This document shows, piece by piece, positions 25,901-37,900 of a stretch of DNA of 64,000 nt. The stretch covers positions 12,544,716-12,608,715 of the forward strand of contig JACBWW010000012.1 of the NCBI GenBank assembly GCA_020086605.1, in the 5' to 3' direction. Under the pieces are notes generated by a model. That model ran no database searches and was not told the DNA's origin. It saw only the letters and a list, made by a program, of their open reading frames with translations. Numbering within the stretch: the first letter of the stretch is position 1; the number at the start of each line of letters is the position of its first letter. A program made the position numbers and the translations under genes. Origin of the DNA: Lanius collurio (lineage: Eukaryota; Chordata; Aves; Passeriformes; Laniidae).

Positions 25901-28900
25901 CTGAAAAAGTTTCTCTTTTGGAGGGGCTTTCATACATAGCTTCTGATGCATTTTCTTTTGCTTTATAGATTTGCCAAAGACTTGTTTATAAATCCCAACT
26001 GCCAGTATTTCATTTTACTGTCTTCAAAATTATAACTTCTGCTCTGAAGAAATGTAGCTGGTTATTGCAGTCATTTATTTAAAACACTTTAGAGAAGATG
26101 AAAGATAGATATTACGCAGTTACTACCAAATTTCCAGATATTGCTACGTTTTGGTAGTGTGATTTCCTGTCACATGGTTTAAAGTAATCTCTTCAAAATC
26201 ATTAAATGAATAGGGTAGTCTGAAATTCTGAATGCTTTCATAGTCAATGATGCAATTTCATTTGAAAAAGTAATTTTACATACTTTATCACACTGTGGCC
26301 ACAATTGCAGAGTGTCAAGTTACTCTTTGCTATTCACTTCAGAATATGGGCACAACAGGATTGGTTGGTTTTTGGGGTTTTTTTCTGGAAAATTTGCACT
26401 TTGGTTTTGTCATCCTTACTAGCACTGAGTAGTACCTCATTCAGCAGGAATTCTTCCGTGGTGAAGAATTCCTGCCTCTACACCAGCATATGGCTACTCA
26501 TTTTTGAAAAAAAGAGACTAAGCATATACTACATACTAGGGTAAGTACATGATAACTGTTTTGGAGATGATGGAACGATGGTTGAAGGTGTGACCTGTGA
26601 GGGAGAGTAACTTCCTCTTTTAACAACTGTATGAATCTTTTATATTCTGTTCCAAAAGACCTGAGATTTTGACCCTATCCTGTGTGCTCCATCTCACCCT
26701 CACCCTCCAGCTGGAACCCTGGAACCAGTTTCTCTTTTGCTTAGAGGATATTTTGTTTCATTCAGAGGAGAGAGAACTAATGTTACTGCTACCACGAACA
26801 ACCTTCAGTACTGGAATTCTGAGTTAAATACATGGTTTTGGAAGTCCATTAAATTGAACCGGGGCCAGGGAGGAAAGGAAGAATCTCTGACACAGTACGG
26901 TGTAACTGAGAGCTGGTATCACAGTGGGATAGCTGGGCAAATGCCTCCTCAGGAGTTATGTAAATGCCCTGCTCTATCCCCACCGTGTGGCAGAAAAACA
27001 TTACTGTTACTTCTTCCACTCCGTGAAGCTTTGTTTTTGAGAAATAGATATATTTTGACTTTGGAGTTCAGCTACAGAGTCAGTCGCTATGGGACAGAGG
27101 GAGGGGGATGTTGTTTCTTTAAATCATCTGTTATCCTAACTTCTCAGCTGTCCCTGAGTGGCTCAGCAGCTCCCGAAGGAGGTGGGAGGATAAGCAGTGG
27201 CGAGGCTGCTCTGCGCAGCTCAAGTTGGATGCACTTGTTTATATAAAAGCAGGCAGTGACAGACAGTAGCCATGGGGGAACTTGCATTTGTTCCAGTTCT
27301 GCCTCTTCCAGCGCCTGGTACGGTAATGCTCGATGTCAGGGATACTTACTGCAGGGTGGGAGGAAAATTAGATCAAGTCAGTCTTAAAGGGTGCAGTTGT
27401 TTAAAACCAGTGTAGCTTAACCAAGGGGCTGTGATTGCTGGGTATGCTTTACCTGAAACCTTATAGAGAAGGTAATACTTGTACTTGATTAGAACATTCC
27501 TCAAGCAGGTTTCTTTAGTGGACAAATCATGATTTACCCAAATACCATTTCACAGCAATGTGCTTACTTTGCTTAAAAGGGTAGATTTTTGTAATTTCAC
27601 TAGGAAGAAAAGGAGGTCTGCTTCTCTTGAAAAATCTGCCTGCATAGCCCAGCAGATTGTCATCTTTGAGCACTTAAATCTGCCTTGACTGAACAAAGTA
27701 GACACTGTAAAGCCTTATACATAATAGTTATGCCCTTGCTACTTCTCCTGTGCCTTCTGAGGATATGACCCTCTTCTGTGTACTGCTGTGCTCTGCCTGT
27801 CTTGCTTAGTCAGAAGCAGGAGGACTTGTCTCATAGCTCTTAAAGAGCTGGGTTGCTGGAATTTACTTTAAGAAGATGACAGTACTACATTTCTGTGTGT
27901 TTGGGGCAAAACGCACACACACATTTGTAGGTAGATGTGCATACTCATGCATACAGAAAATGCCGGCAACTCTATACATCCAGGATGGTAGATCAGATCA
28001 GGTCCAGATCAGGTCAGGTGTATGGCACTAAAGCTAGCAAGTAGACATTTCTATGTATCATCTCTGCCAAAGCTCCTTTTGTTGTTGAAGTCCAAGTTCT
28101 ATTGAAATTCTAGTGACTAAATGTATATTGCTAATAAATTATATCTGCCTAGTATCTAATTATTTAACAATAGCCAGGAAAGGACTGCCTGACATTTTAA
28201 GGTGTATGCTCTTTAAAAAATATCTTTTCTGACTCTGTGACTACTTAGGAAAATGCTTTTCCTAGTCAAGTTTCATGTGTGCATTCTGTATTCATATCAA
28301 ATTGAAAATTACTTTTAGTCTTTCCACCCCTTGTCCGCAAAAAGACGTTTTGGTCAGATCTCATCTGACCATATGTGCAGGACATAGAAGGAAGAGAGCT
28401 GACCTGAGCTTGTCCAAATGGCAGAACTAAGTGCTTCTGAAAGTATCCTGAGATTGCATGTGTATATATATATCAGAACTCTCTTTGTTAACTCTTAATT
28501 ACTTTAATCTGGCATATTTTTGTTAACACTTTTAAGTATTTGTCTGGATTTTGTTAGTTGAACTGATTGGGTTGGCTTGAATTACTGTGTTTGGCTGTGT
28601 TCCTCAGCTTGTTTTATGTGTTTTTCTTAAAACAATTCTTCTCTTTCTTAAACTTTGCTTTTCAGTTTCATTCCCTGTTTCTTGGTGCTTATTATGAAGT
28701 TGCAAAGAAAAGGTCCAGCGATATGCTGTGGATAAGTGTGGGTTACTAGGGACAGACAGAAGTGCTTCTCGGCTGTTGCTTGAGGTTTCTAGTTATGGCT
28801 CTTACAAACATCCACAATTCTCCATCTGAATGGTAGCAAATTTTGAAGTGCAGAACACGTGTAGTGAGTCTGGTGAGAGAGGTTCCCCCAGCACAAGCCT

Positions 28901-31900
28901 CTGCATTGCGTGGGAATGGGACTGTATCTTCGTTGTTCATGGCTTTCCTGAATTTGCTTGTCATTCCTTGATGCTAGTTTCTTAAGATACTCTTTTTTTT
29001 CCCCTACAAATTCTGTCTTTAATGATTGTTACATTTGAAAACAAGAGAAATCCTACTAATGTTTGTATAATAAAAGATCAGCAGCTGAGCAATGACTTCT
29101 GTTTTGAATTAAGTGATGTTGGAGGATCCCTATGTGCCTTAGATGAGTTTTAAGAGCTGCTGTGATACTGAGGTTTTAAAAAAACCCTATATGTGTTTTT
29201 ATAATTTCTGAAATAGAATGTTTAAATAAGCCATTGATTTCCTATATTGATTTTAAAATCCCATTGTAAGCAGTTGATCAAACCTAGACCCTTGTAATAT
29301 CAGTGTATGTAGGACATGGAAATTTTGGAGACTGTTGTTTCTAAGTAGGTAGGTGGCATTGACAGAACGAGGATGTTCTGAAAAAAACCCCAACCAGCCC
29401 TCAAACATTTTTGATCTGTGTAGAATGCCTTTGCTCCCTTCTGTTTTGGTCTGTTCTGCATCCAGCTGAGAGATACTTTGAGGCCAATTAATTTTTGCAG
29501 CAGGATTTTGAAAACCTGCTAATGAAAAAAGCACGCATGGTATGAAACAAATAACTACAATTGCAGTAGTTGGGAGTTTAGCAGGGTATGAATGGGCCAG
29601 GGCAGATAGATGTTGAAGGAATCCAGGCTAGCATTTACCTTTCTGGTTTCAGGAAGTTTTTTCGCTCTTTCTTCCTCTTCTTTTGGATGCCTGTCTGTTT
29701 AGACCCACCATGTGAGGCGTCCTAAGAGTTTTGAAGGGCATGTGAGAACTTTATGCATCAGGGTATAAGCCAAGCTTACAGTTGATAGGGATTAGGTAGA
29801 AGCTTCACTTGAGAAGATGTTTTTCCATAATGTAGACTTTCTGACATGTTTTTCTAAAGCAGCTGCTACTGGCTTCTGTGAAAGATGGTGTACAGGAGAA
29901 GTGGGCCCTTTGTCTTGTTCAGTATGTTATTTTCTCATCTCTAAATGTTCCCTAAAGCAAAGTCTTCAGATTTGTTTCTAGGGTGTTGATAAGGTGTCTT
30001 CTTTATCCCAAGGCATTGTGTTTAGACAAACAGTTTCTAGGGGTTTTTTGGAAACATTCCTCCTCTGCAGATCACAGTTGTGCTATTTGCCTTCCGGATG
30101 ATTCTCTCCCTCATCTCAGTCACGAGACGAGGGATGTTTCAGCATTTCATACTGGAGTGCCAGAGATGGTGTGGTCTGCTGGGGGATCCTCTGTTTGCAC
30201 ACTATACTTCAGGATAAAGCTGCTTTTCTATGCTGAGAGTGTCCTGTAAAAGATTAGGCAGGAGGATGAATACCCTTTCCTTAAAATACCTGAAATCCTG
30301 GGATTCTCTCCTCCTCAGTCCTGTATTGTGTGCTAGTATGTATTGGTCATCTCTCTTAGGACAGATAGATTCTTCCAGCTACAAAAGCCTAAATGGAGCA
30401 GATTTTGGGAGGCTGGTGATGAGCAGAAAAATGGAAAGTGTATGATTTTTATGTTACAGCAAATGAATATTTGTGGAGAGAAAGTATTTGATCTGATAAC
30501 AGAGGTTCACTTGAAAGAATCAAGGTTATGTTACGTCAATTTTCTCTTTGCCCTATATAAGATGCATTTAATTATTTCATGCTATCTCCTTCTATTCCAA
30601 TTAATCTGTCATATATATTGTTGCTCAAATTAGAATAATTCTTTAATCAGCTGTGTTATGCATGCCATAGTAGGCTAGAATAGGAAAGCTACTCCTAGCA
30701 TACTGACGATGCATGTATTTTATTTGTTATTGTAATTTAAAAGTAAAATCAGAAATATTGATTTCTACTTGACTGGAGAGATGATTTAGTTTGAATATCA
30801 GACTGATCTTAATCAGGTGAGAATTAATTGAGTTGGAAGTATTAGATATTCAGTGATGTTAACTGAACCGTGATCAATCTACAGAGAAGCTTTCTTTTGT
30901 ACTGTGTCAGAAATATCAAATAGCTCATACTCCACAATGTAAAACAATCTCTTCATGTTCATGCTACTACTTCCTCTGGCTCATTAAATGCACCAGTAAT
31001 CTGCTCTGTGCATGCTGAGTAATCTTCAAAGTAACAAGCTAATAAATAATAATTTAATACAAAATTAAAAGCATAATAACTACCCCTAAAAATGTTGCTG
31101 GTAATGTTTTGGATCATTTAATGTTTTTGTACACATTTTACAAACATAGTTTTTAAATTTTTGCCCTTGTTTACATTTTAAAGGGAACTGTTTCCTCCTC
31201 CTTCCACCATCACCTGCAAATCCTCACTGTTACTTGAGCATCTTTTCTCCACTCAGTGGGTACAGCCTGAGGAATGATCCAAACACCAGACAAAACTATT
31301 TCTTTTTTATTCTGTGCAGAGGGGAAAAAAAAACCTTACCTCAGAATAAGCCTGGTCTGGATCATAATGCAAGCTAGTGGGTTTTTTTGTTTTTTTTTTC
31401 TTTTTCTTATTTTAAGAGTGTGATAGCAGTATCATAAGTGTTGAGAAAATATAAATGGTGAGATAACACCTCTGTAGGACTTTCTCTTAAGTAGTAAAAT
31501 TGTAAAGTCTTTAAATAAACGAGAGCCAGACCTGAGAGGATCAATTTATCTTGATAATGGGGAATATTTCATTTATTTTGTGTACAAGCACATCTGCAAA
31601 ATAGATGCACAGTTATAATTGATAAAACTACAGTTCCAATATTATATGAAATGTACAACACTTCATAATATGAGCCAATATGAAAGTGCCAAGTATTTTT
31701 ATAATCTGAATCTGCAAAAAATGAACTTTCAGAAATAGCCTTCACACTACAAACAGTTCATACATTGAAAATAATGAGGATGATTCCTTAGAGTTGTTAT
31801 ATCAACACAGTTTCCATGCAGCTGCTTGTCTGGAGATAAGTCCCACTTTTTATTCTTGTCTTGTTTTGCACATGGGAAGACTTGGATGTTTGCAGAAAGA

Positions 31901-34900
31901 AATACTTAAGTATCTCAAATTTAAAAATTTTTGAAGAGAAAAAAATCCTTTAAAAATCTGCTACAAATATTATCTGTTGCTGGTTGTTCCTCTTTATTAA
32001 ATCCCTAAAAACCTCCTACAGCTTTCAGTTTGTTTTTAAGCTTGGGGCAGGACATAACAGGTTTTTTTTCATAAAGTCTTTCCTTAACAGACAAATAACT
32101 GAAACTTCAGCCGTCCAACACACCTATTCCACTGTTTCATTTTGAATGCAGCAGAGTTTAAAGACCAGCCTAATTCTGCTTGGGGGTGGGATGGTGTTGT
32201 AAGCTACATAAAGGACACTTTCATCATCAATATGGTGCCTTGTTTTTGTTGTCCACTGTTTGTAGTCCTGGAGACACTGAAATTAACAGTGTTAAATTTA
32301 ACCTTGTCTGGTTTAATGGTGTGGAAGAAAATCATCATCTTTATTCAGCAGATTTGTGCTTCTCTCTTATGCCAAGTGTTGGTTTGTCCCTTTTGACTCA
32401 AAATCCTACAAGTTTGTTATTTTTTGTCATACAGAGCAGATATTTCTTGAACCTATGAATATGTTCTAAAGTTAAAGTGGGAAGCACCCTGGCTTTTTAT
32501 CTCCTTTTTTTTTCATTAGGACTTGTATGTACCAGGACATCTGTTGGTGGACACCAACCAACTTTGGTGTAGCTTTCTGGTAATGTATCTGATCATTTAA
32601 AATTAATACTTCAGTGTGCATTGTGTATACCTATCTGACTGCTTGGACAGACAGGGAAATAATTTGTCCAGTCTTTATTCTGTGATATGTGAATAGTTAG
32701 CCAGTTTCACTTCAGTTTCCATCTGCTTCCCATATTAACTTGTCGTAAAGTAATAAAACAGAGTTGGGGAAAAAGCAATTAAAAATACTAAAGAAAAGCA
32801 TTCTTCTTAGATACTTTTTTTTTCAGCAAAGATTAGTGTGGACTGTAAAGATCTTTGTAAACAAAGTGTTCTTTGCCGTGTCTACCTTCTAGCAATTTAT
32901 CAAAGAAACCTTAATTAAAAGAGTGCTCTGCAACTTAAAGAAGTTTTTTAATCAACCATCAAATATATTAAGTCAGGCACTCAAAACTAATTCTTGATAC
33001 CTACAACATAGTTTGTATAATTCTGTATCTGAAGGGAATTATAGAAAGACTTGGAATAGGATTTTTATTAAAAAAATGCATGTCTGTACAGCTTTATAGA
33101 TAAATTAAGAAGGCTTTAAAACGCTCTTTTTTTCTCTTTTGTGACTTTACATATGTCAGGATATAATTTCTCCTAGTTCTCTGGGTCGTGCTTTCCCAAG
33201 TAGGTAAGTTGGGATAGGGAGACCCAGTGAAATCTGGCCCTTGGATCCAGGGCAGATCTGGAGGTGCTGGTCGGAGGACCAAACTCAGCAGCTTCCCTGA
33301 GCTGCTCAGGGCCAGAGATGCTCCCTGCTGAAGAGTCAGTCCTTGGAAGGACTCATTCATCTCTGGCCTCAGCCAAAAAGCCCTCCTGTCTGTCCCTGAA
33401 AATGTGGTCTCCCCATCACAGGCAGATCACCCACACGTGCCAGCATGCCACAGTGAGCAGGTGAGAACTGGCAAAACTGAGTTGCTCTATATCCAGACAA
33501 AGCTGTTCAGCTTTTGTTCAGTTGACAGCAGACCTCTGTCTTGGCAAAGCTACCTTTTGTCCTTACGTACTTGGTTGATTTAGAGACGGTACTAAATAAC
33601 AGGCTTGCTTTAGCTGTTGAAATCTCTCTATGTGGCTGTAATGGCCAAAATGTAATGAGACTTAAAATTCTCTGAACTGTGACCAGACTAATTTTGGACT
33701 TGCCTTGAAAAAGAAATGCAAAGCTTTCTTCATGAGAGAGGAAGAAGAAATCCAGTCTCAAATCAGTGATGAGCTGTTCAGTGGAGTTTCTCTGAGCTGT
33801 AGCCTCGAGAAGAGATCTTTGCTCCGTGTGCATTAGACAGAGCCTATGGCACAGAGAGGAACCTGTGGGGTAACCTATGTCAGATATGATGTCATGAACC
33901 ATGACTTCTGCAGGTGAAAGGGGGGTCTGTAGCCAGTTTCCGTGGTAACTGGTAGGCACCTGCCGCTTGCTGACGCAGTAGTGGATCTGTCCTTGTCTGT
34001 GCACAGAGCATTCAGTGATAGACATATGTAGCTGTCCTAGAAAAGTCTTGGCAAAGGGTTGATTTTATGGAGGGCATGCCTTTTTCCTCTTTCTAACAAG
34101 GAATTTTGCACTTCTGTTGTGTTGAGCTCTGATCCTCAATTTATTTAGCTTGTATTTAGAAATACTGGGGATAACTTCTATAGTTCATTTGAAACATGTC
34201 TTTCTTTTGTGTTACAGTTCACATTGAATTTGCAGACTTGCCCAAATTTACCTCCAGTTTTGCTGCTGCTTGAGGTTCTGTTTTGGTAGCTTGCTGCTTG
34301 CAGGAAGAAAGAAAATGTATCTGGCCATGAACTTGTAAAATCATGGAAAGTCATTTGCTAAAGTCATAAAAGATTGGATTGTACACAAGATTGTGAAAAG
34401 ATCAGTTCTGTTCTTTCTATAATGTGCAGTGTATCGAGAAGAAGGTTTGTTTGGATTCTGTAGTGTTCTGATTGCCCCTCATAGCTGCTGAAGTATTAAA
34501 ATCACAATAGGTTTGTAATCAGTTGTAATCCTGTGTATCTGCTCCTTTTGTGGTGTCTTGCTGTGCATCCTGAAACTTTGATCTACAATGCAGATACTGC
34601 CTGAGTGAAGAATGAGTTAAGGATTGTCAGGATTACAGAGATGGAGATTAATTCTTGGTTTGAGATATCTGGAACTACTGAACACTATTTCTGACATCAT
34701 TCTCCAAACCAATACTTTAAACACTCTTTGTGCTACTCAACATTGACACATTGAATTTCATGGAAGAGTTCATGAATTGTAGAATTGGGAATCATAGTAT
34801 CACAAAATATGCTGAGTTGGAAGGGGCCCATCAGGTTCATCAATTCTAACTCCTGGCCCTACATGACACACCCAATCATACCATGTGCCTGAGACCATTG

Positions 34901-37900
34901 TCCAAATGCTTCCTGAACTCAGGCTTGGTGCTGTGGCCACTTCCCAGGGGAGCCTGTTCCAGTGCCCAGCCACCCTCTGAGTGGATGTATTTTCCTGATA
35001 GCCAACCTAAACCTCCCCTGACCCAGCTTTGTGCTGTTTCCTTGAGTTCTGTCACTGGTTATGAGAGTGAAGAGATTGGTACTTGCCCTTCTGTGAGCAA
35101 GACAAAGCACAGTTAAAAATAAAACAATATTCTCCAGACTCCTGGAAGGTTTCTGTTGAGTGTCTATAACTGAACCTGTCTTGCACTCCTTAAGTGACTG
35201 CCAGACAGAAGAGATGGATAATCAAGTTTTGTGTGCTCATATAAGGATGTCTAATATGCTTTAACCTTCCTTCTTCCTCTCTGTTGTTAAGCATCCGTAA
35301 TGTTAAAGCTGAACAGCTGGAAGCAGTTTTATCACTTTGCAACAATGCCTGGTCATGTACCACAGGCAGGGCTTTCTGAAGCCAGGGAATGCTGGCAATT
35401 GCAGTTCAGGCTTTTTTTGTTCACTGGGACATCACGCCTTTAACCAATCAAGACTGGTGAGCTAACAAGTGAGAGGGACCTCCTGTTGTCTTCAGTGGTT
35501 TTTTACTTCACAGCTTCCAGAAGAAATGATTACTACTACAAAAAAAAACCCCCAACCCAAAACCTCAGCACAGCACTTAAAGAAGTGCCTGTAGAGAGTA
35601 TAAATCAAACTGGTCACTAGACAGACCATAAGCTTTCAAAAGCTTTGGATGTTTTTCCCAGAAAAAAACAAAGGTCATTTTTAGAAATGTACTAATAGGT
35701 ATGATTTTTCTGAGATGCTGATGTAGGAACAGTCAGGATAAACAGTCTAGGAAAGAACAGAAGAAATGTCAGATTCACCTTTGAAAACCAAAGATACATT
35801 TTGATAACATAATAACCCATTTGCCTTGTTCTGAGTTTACACTACTTAGTAAACTTCCAGCTGTCCAAGTGTTTCCTCAAAGTTGTGCTTGTGCATTTGG
35901 ATGACTTTAAAATACATAGATCTTAGAAGCTGGGTGTGGTTGTTAATAGATACCTTTAAACACAGCTTACAGTGTCTTCCCAGATGGTAATTAACTGGTA
36001 ATTAATTTAAACCCATTTTCTGCACACTTTCATCTGGTTTTCATGGAGGGTGTGGTGGAGTTGCCAGTGTGTAATGCTGGGTGCTGTATTTGAATATGTT
36101 TTTTAGCTGTTCATCAATAAATAATACATTTGAACTAGATAAGAAGTCAGTTCTTTGCAAAGTTTGTCAATATAAGTGACTTAAATCTGTCATCAACACT
36201 TTCAGCAAACACTACCTTTTCTTGTAAATTATTCTAGAGTGAAAGCCTAATTAATAATAGCTATGGACAAGCAGATTAATCTCACCTAGGGATTGCTTGC
36301 AGCTGTTGGATCACTTTCTCAAAGTGTTGCCAGTAATGTCCAGGATCCTAGAAAGGTGCATTTTGTTCCAGTGAGGTCCACAATTGTTTAATGCCCATTT
36401 CAGTGGGCACCTGCTATGAGCAAAGGACAGGAGTGCTGCCTTTACAGGCACAAATCTCTGCTTTCTTGTTTAAGTCTTGATGTACGTATACACTGAGCAT
36501 GGGTAATGTGATTTACCTGTTGTATGATGTAGTACCATTAAGTTTTGATGTTACTAGATTAGTTGTAAATTTTGCTAAGTAGGTGCAAGAAAATAACAAT
36601 TTCTGTATGCCCTAAATTTGCTGGTTATTAAATCACTACTAGGAGGATCTTAGAGGAGGAGAAATGGATGGAGTTCTGGAAGGGGATGCAGTAGGGAGGA
36701 ACTTTGTTCTTATTCTGGCTCCTGGTTGATCTTGGACACATGGCTCTCTCTCTCTCATTCTCTCTTTTTCTCTTTCTCTCTCTCTTTCTTTATGTCTTTC
36801 TCTTTCTTTCTTTCTCTCTCTCTCTCTTTCTCTCTTTTTCTCTCTCTTTTCCATTTGCTAAATGTAGCTGAGTAGCTGTTAGCAGACCTCTTAAAATAGA
36901 ACAGTTTGAAATCTCCTGATAGAAATAACAGCCAATTCTTATCTAGGGTTATTATTCAGTGAAACATCCGTACAGGGTGCTGGTAACAATGAGGCATAAT
37001 TTTAGTTACTCCCAGATACATGCCATGTCCTTAGCCATGATTTTGCTGTTCTGTTTTAGTATCTTACTGACTTGTTTTGAAGTCTTGAAATCCTTAAAAC
37101 AGACCAGGTACTTTCATTTCATTAAGCAACGTCATTGTTTTTAAACACCAGAGATCATGATCCCAGAAATGTACATGATTGCCCTGAGTAGAGCATGTGA
37201 AAAGCAGGCACAAGAGTCATGGATTTGCTGCAAGAATAACTTCAGAAATGGTATTAGCAACAGCAGTGTGTGTGTGAATGTGTTACATGATCAGGGGAGA
37301 ATCCCAATTATAGTGTTGTTGCTATACAAGTGACAAAGACCTTGCAAACAGTATGAGAATCTAGGCCAACTATTGTATTAATAATAAATCAGATCTGGTC
37401 TGATACCTCCTACACATAGGGTTTTTTCACCTATTGTCATTTTTCTAACTTCAATTTTGTTTGTGTGGGTTTTTTTTCTCCCCAGCATTTACTAAATGCT
37501 GTCAAGAAACTGGTGTTCTGATGGTGGTGAAGTGTCGGCAGGAGAACACAGCACTGAAGGACTGTCTGGTTGGCTAGTAAGTCCCTCATGAGTTTTTGCT
37601 GAGTTTTTGTGCATGGCCTATGCTAATCTAGAAATGTTAACTATTCTGGAAAGGGTTGTGTAGGGTTAGGGACTTGGATGTATTTTCTGAAAATGGTATC
37701 TTTGCTTTATTAAAACTGTGCTGGTCAGTGCCCTAACTGACAAGATTTTGTTTACCATGTAGCTACAGAGACTCTCTTCTTGATTCACCTGGTGACAGAT
37801 TTCAGCCCAGAGACCTGTAGCCCTTTATTTGCTCTGGTACATCACAGATGTGGGGGTAGGGGTGCGCAGTGAAGTTCCTTCATAATCTATTAGTGAGACA

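Larger units (their letters stand above)
10928..34784. other. CMC1 intron 2, main part
   Basis: Nearly 24 kb of AT-rich intron. Apart from the islands, hairpin and runs listed separately, it contains only small simple repeats: (GTTT)n at about 17143-17160, a TA run near 28460, and GATCAG-type repetition at 27992-28020. Open frames up to 169 codons (26737-27246) and 172 codons (33507-34025, minus) are about what chance gives in a window this size and have no recognisable domains. Confidence 0.6.

Noticed and set aside
1242..26593. Two AGGTGTGA T-box half-sites (1242-1249 and 26586-26593)
   Set aside because: About two matches to an 8-mer are expected by chance in 64 kb on two strands; no clustering or palindromic arrangement.
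26737..27246. 169-codon plus-strand frame
   Set aside because: Same length argument; low-complexity translation and no recognisable homology. The promoter-like motif at its end is reported separately.
33507..34025. Longest open frame in the window, 172 codons on the minus strand in CMC1 intron 2
   Set aside because: With thousands of stop-to-stop intervals one or two frames of this length are expected by chance. No domain, codon-bias or splice evidence supports a gene.
36639..36854. Arg/Glu/Lys-rich 71-codon frame
   Set aside because: Translation of the CT microsatellite read on its purine strand.
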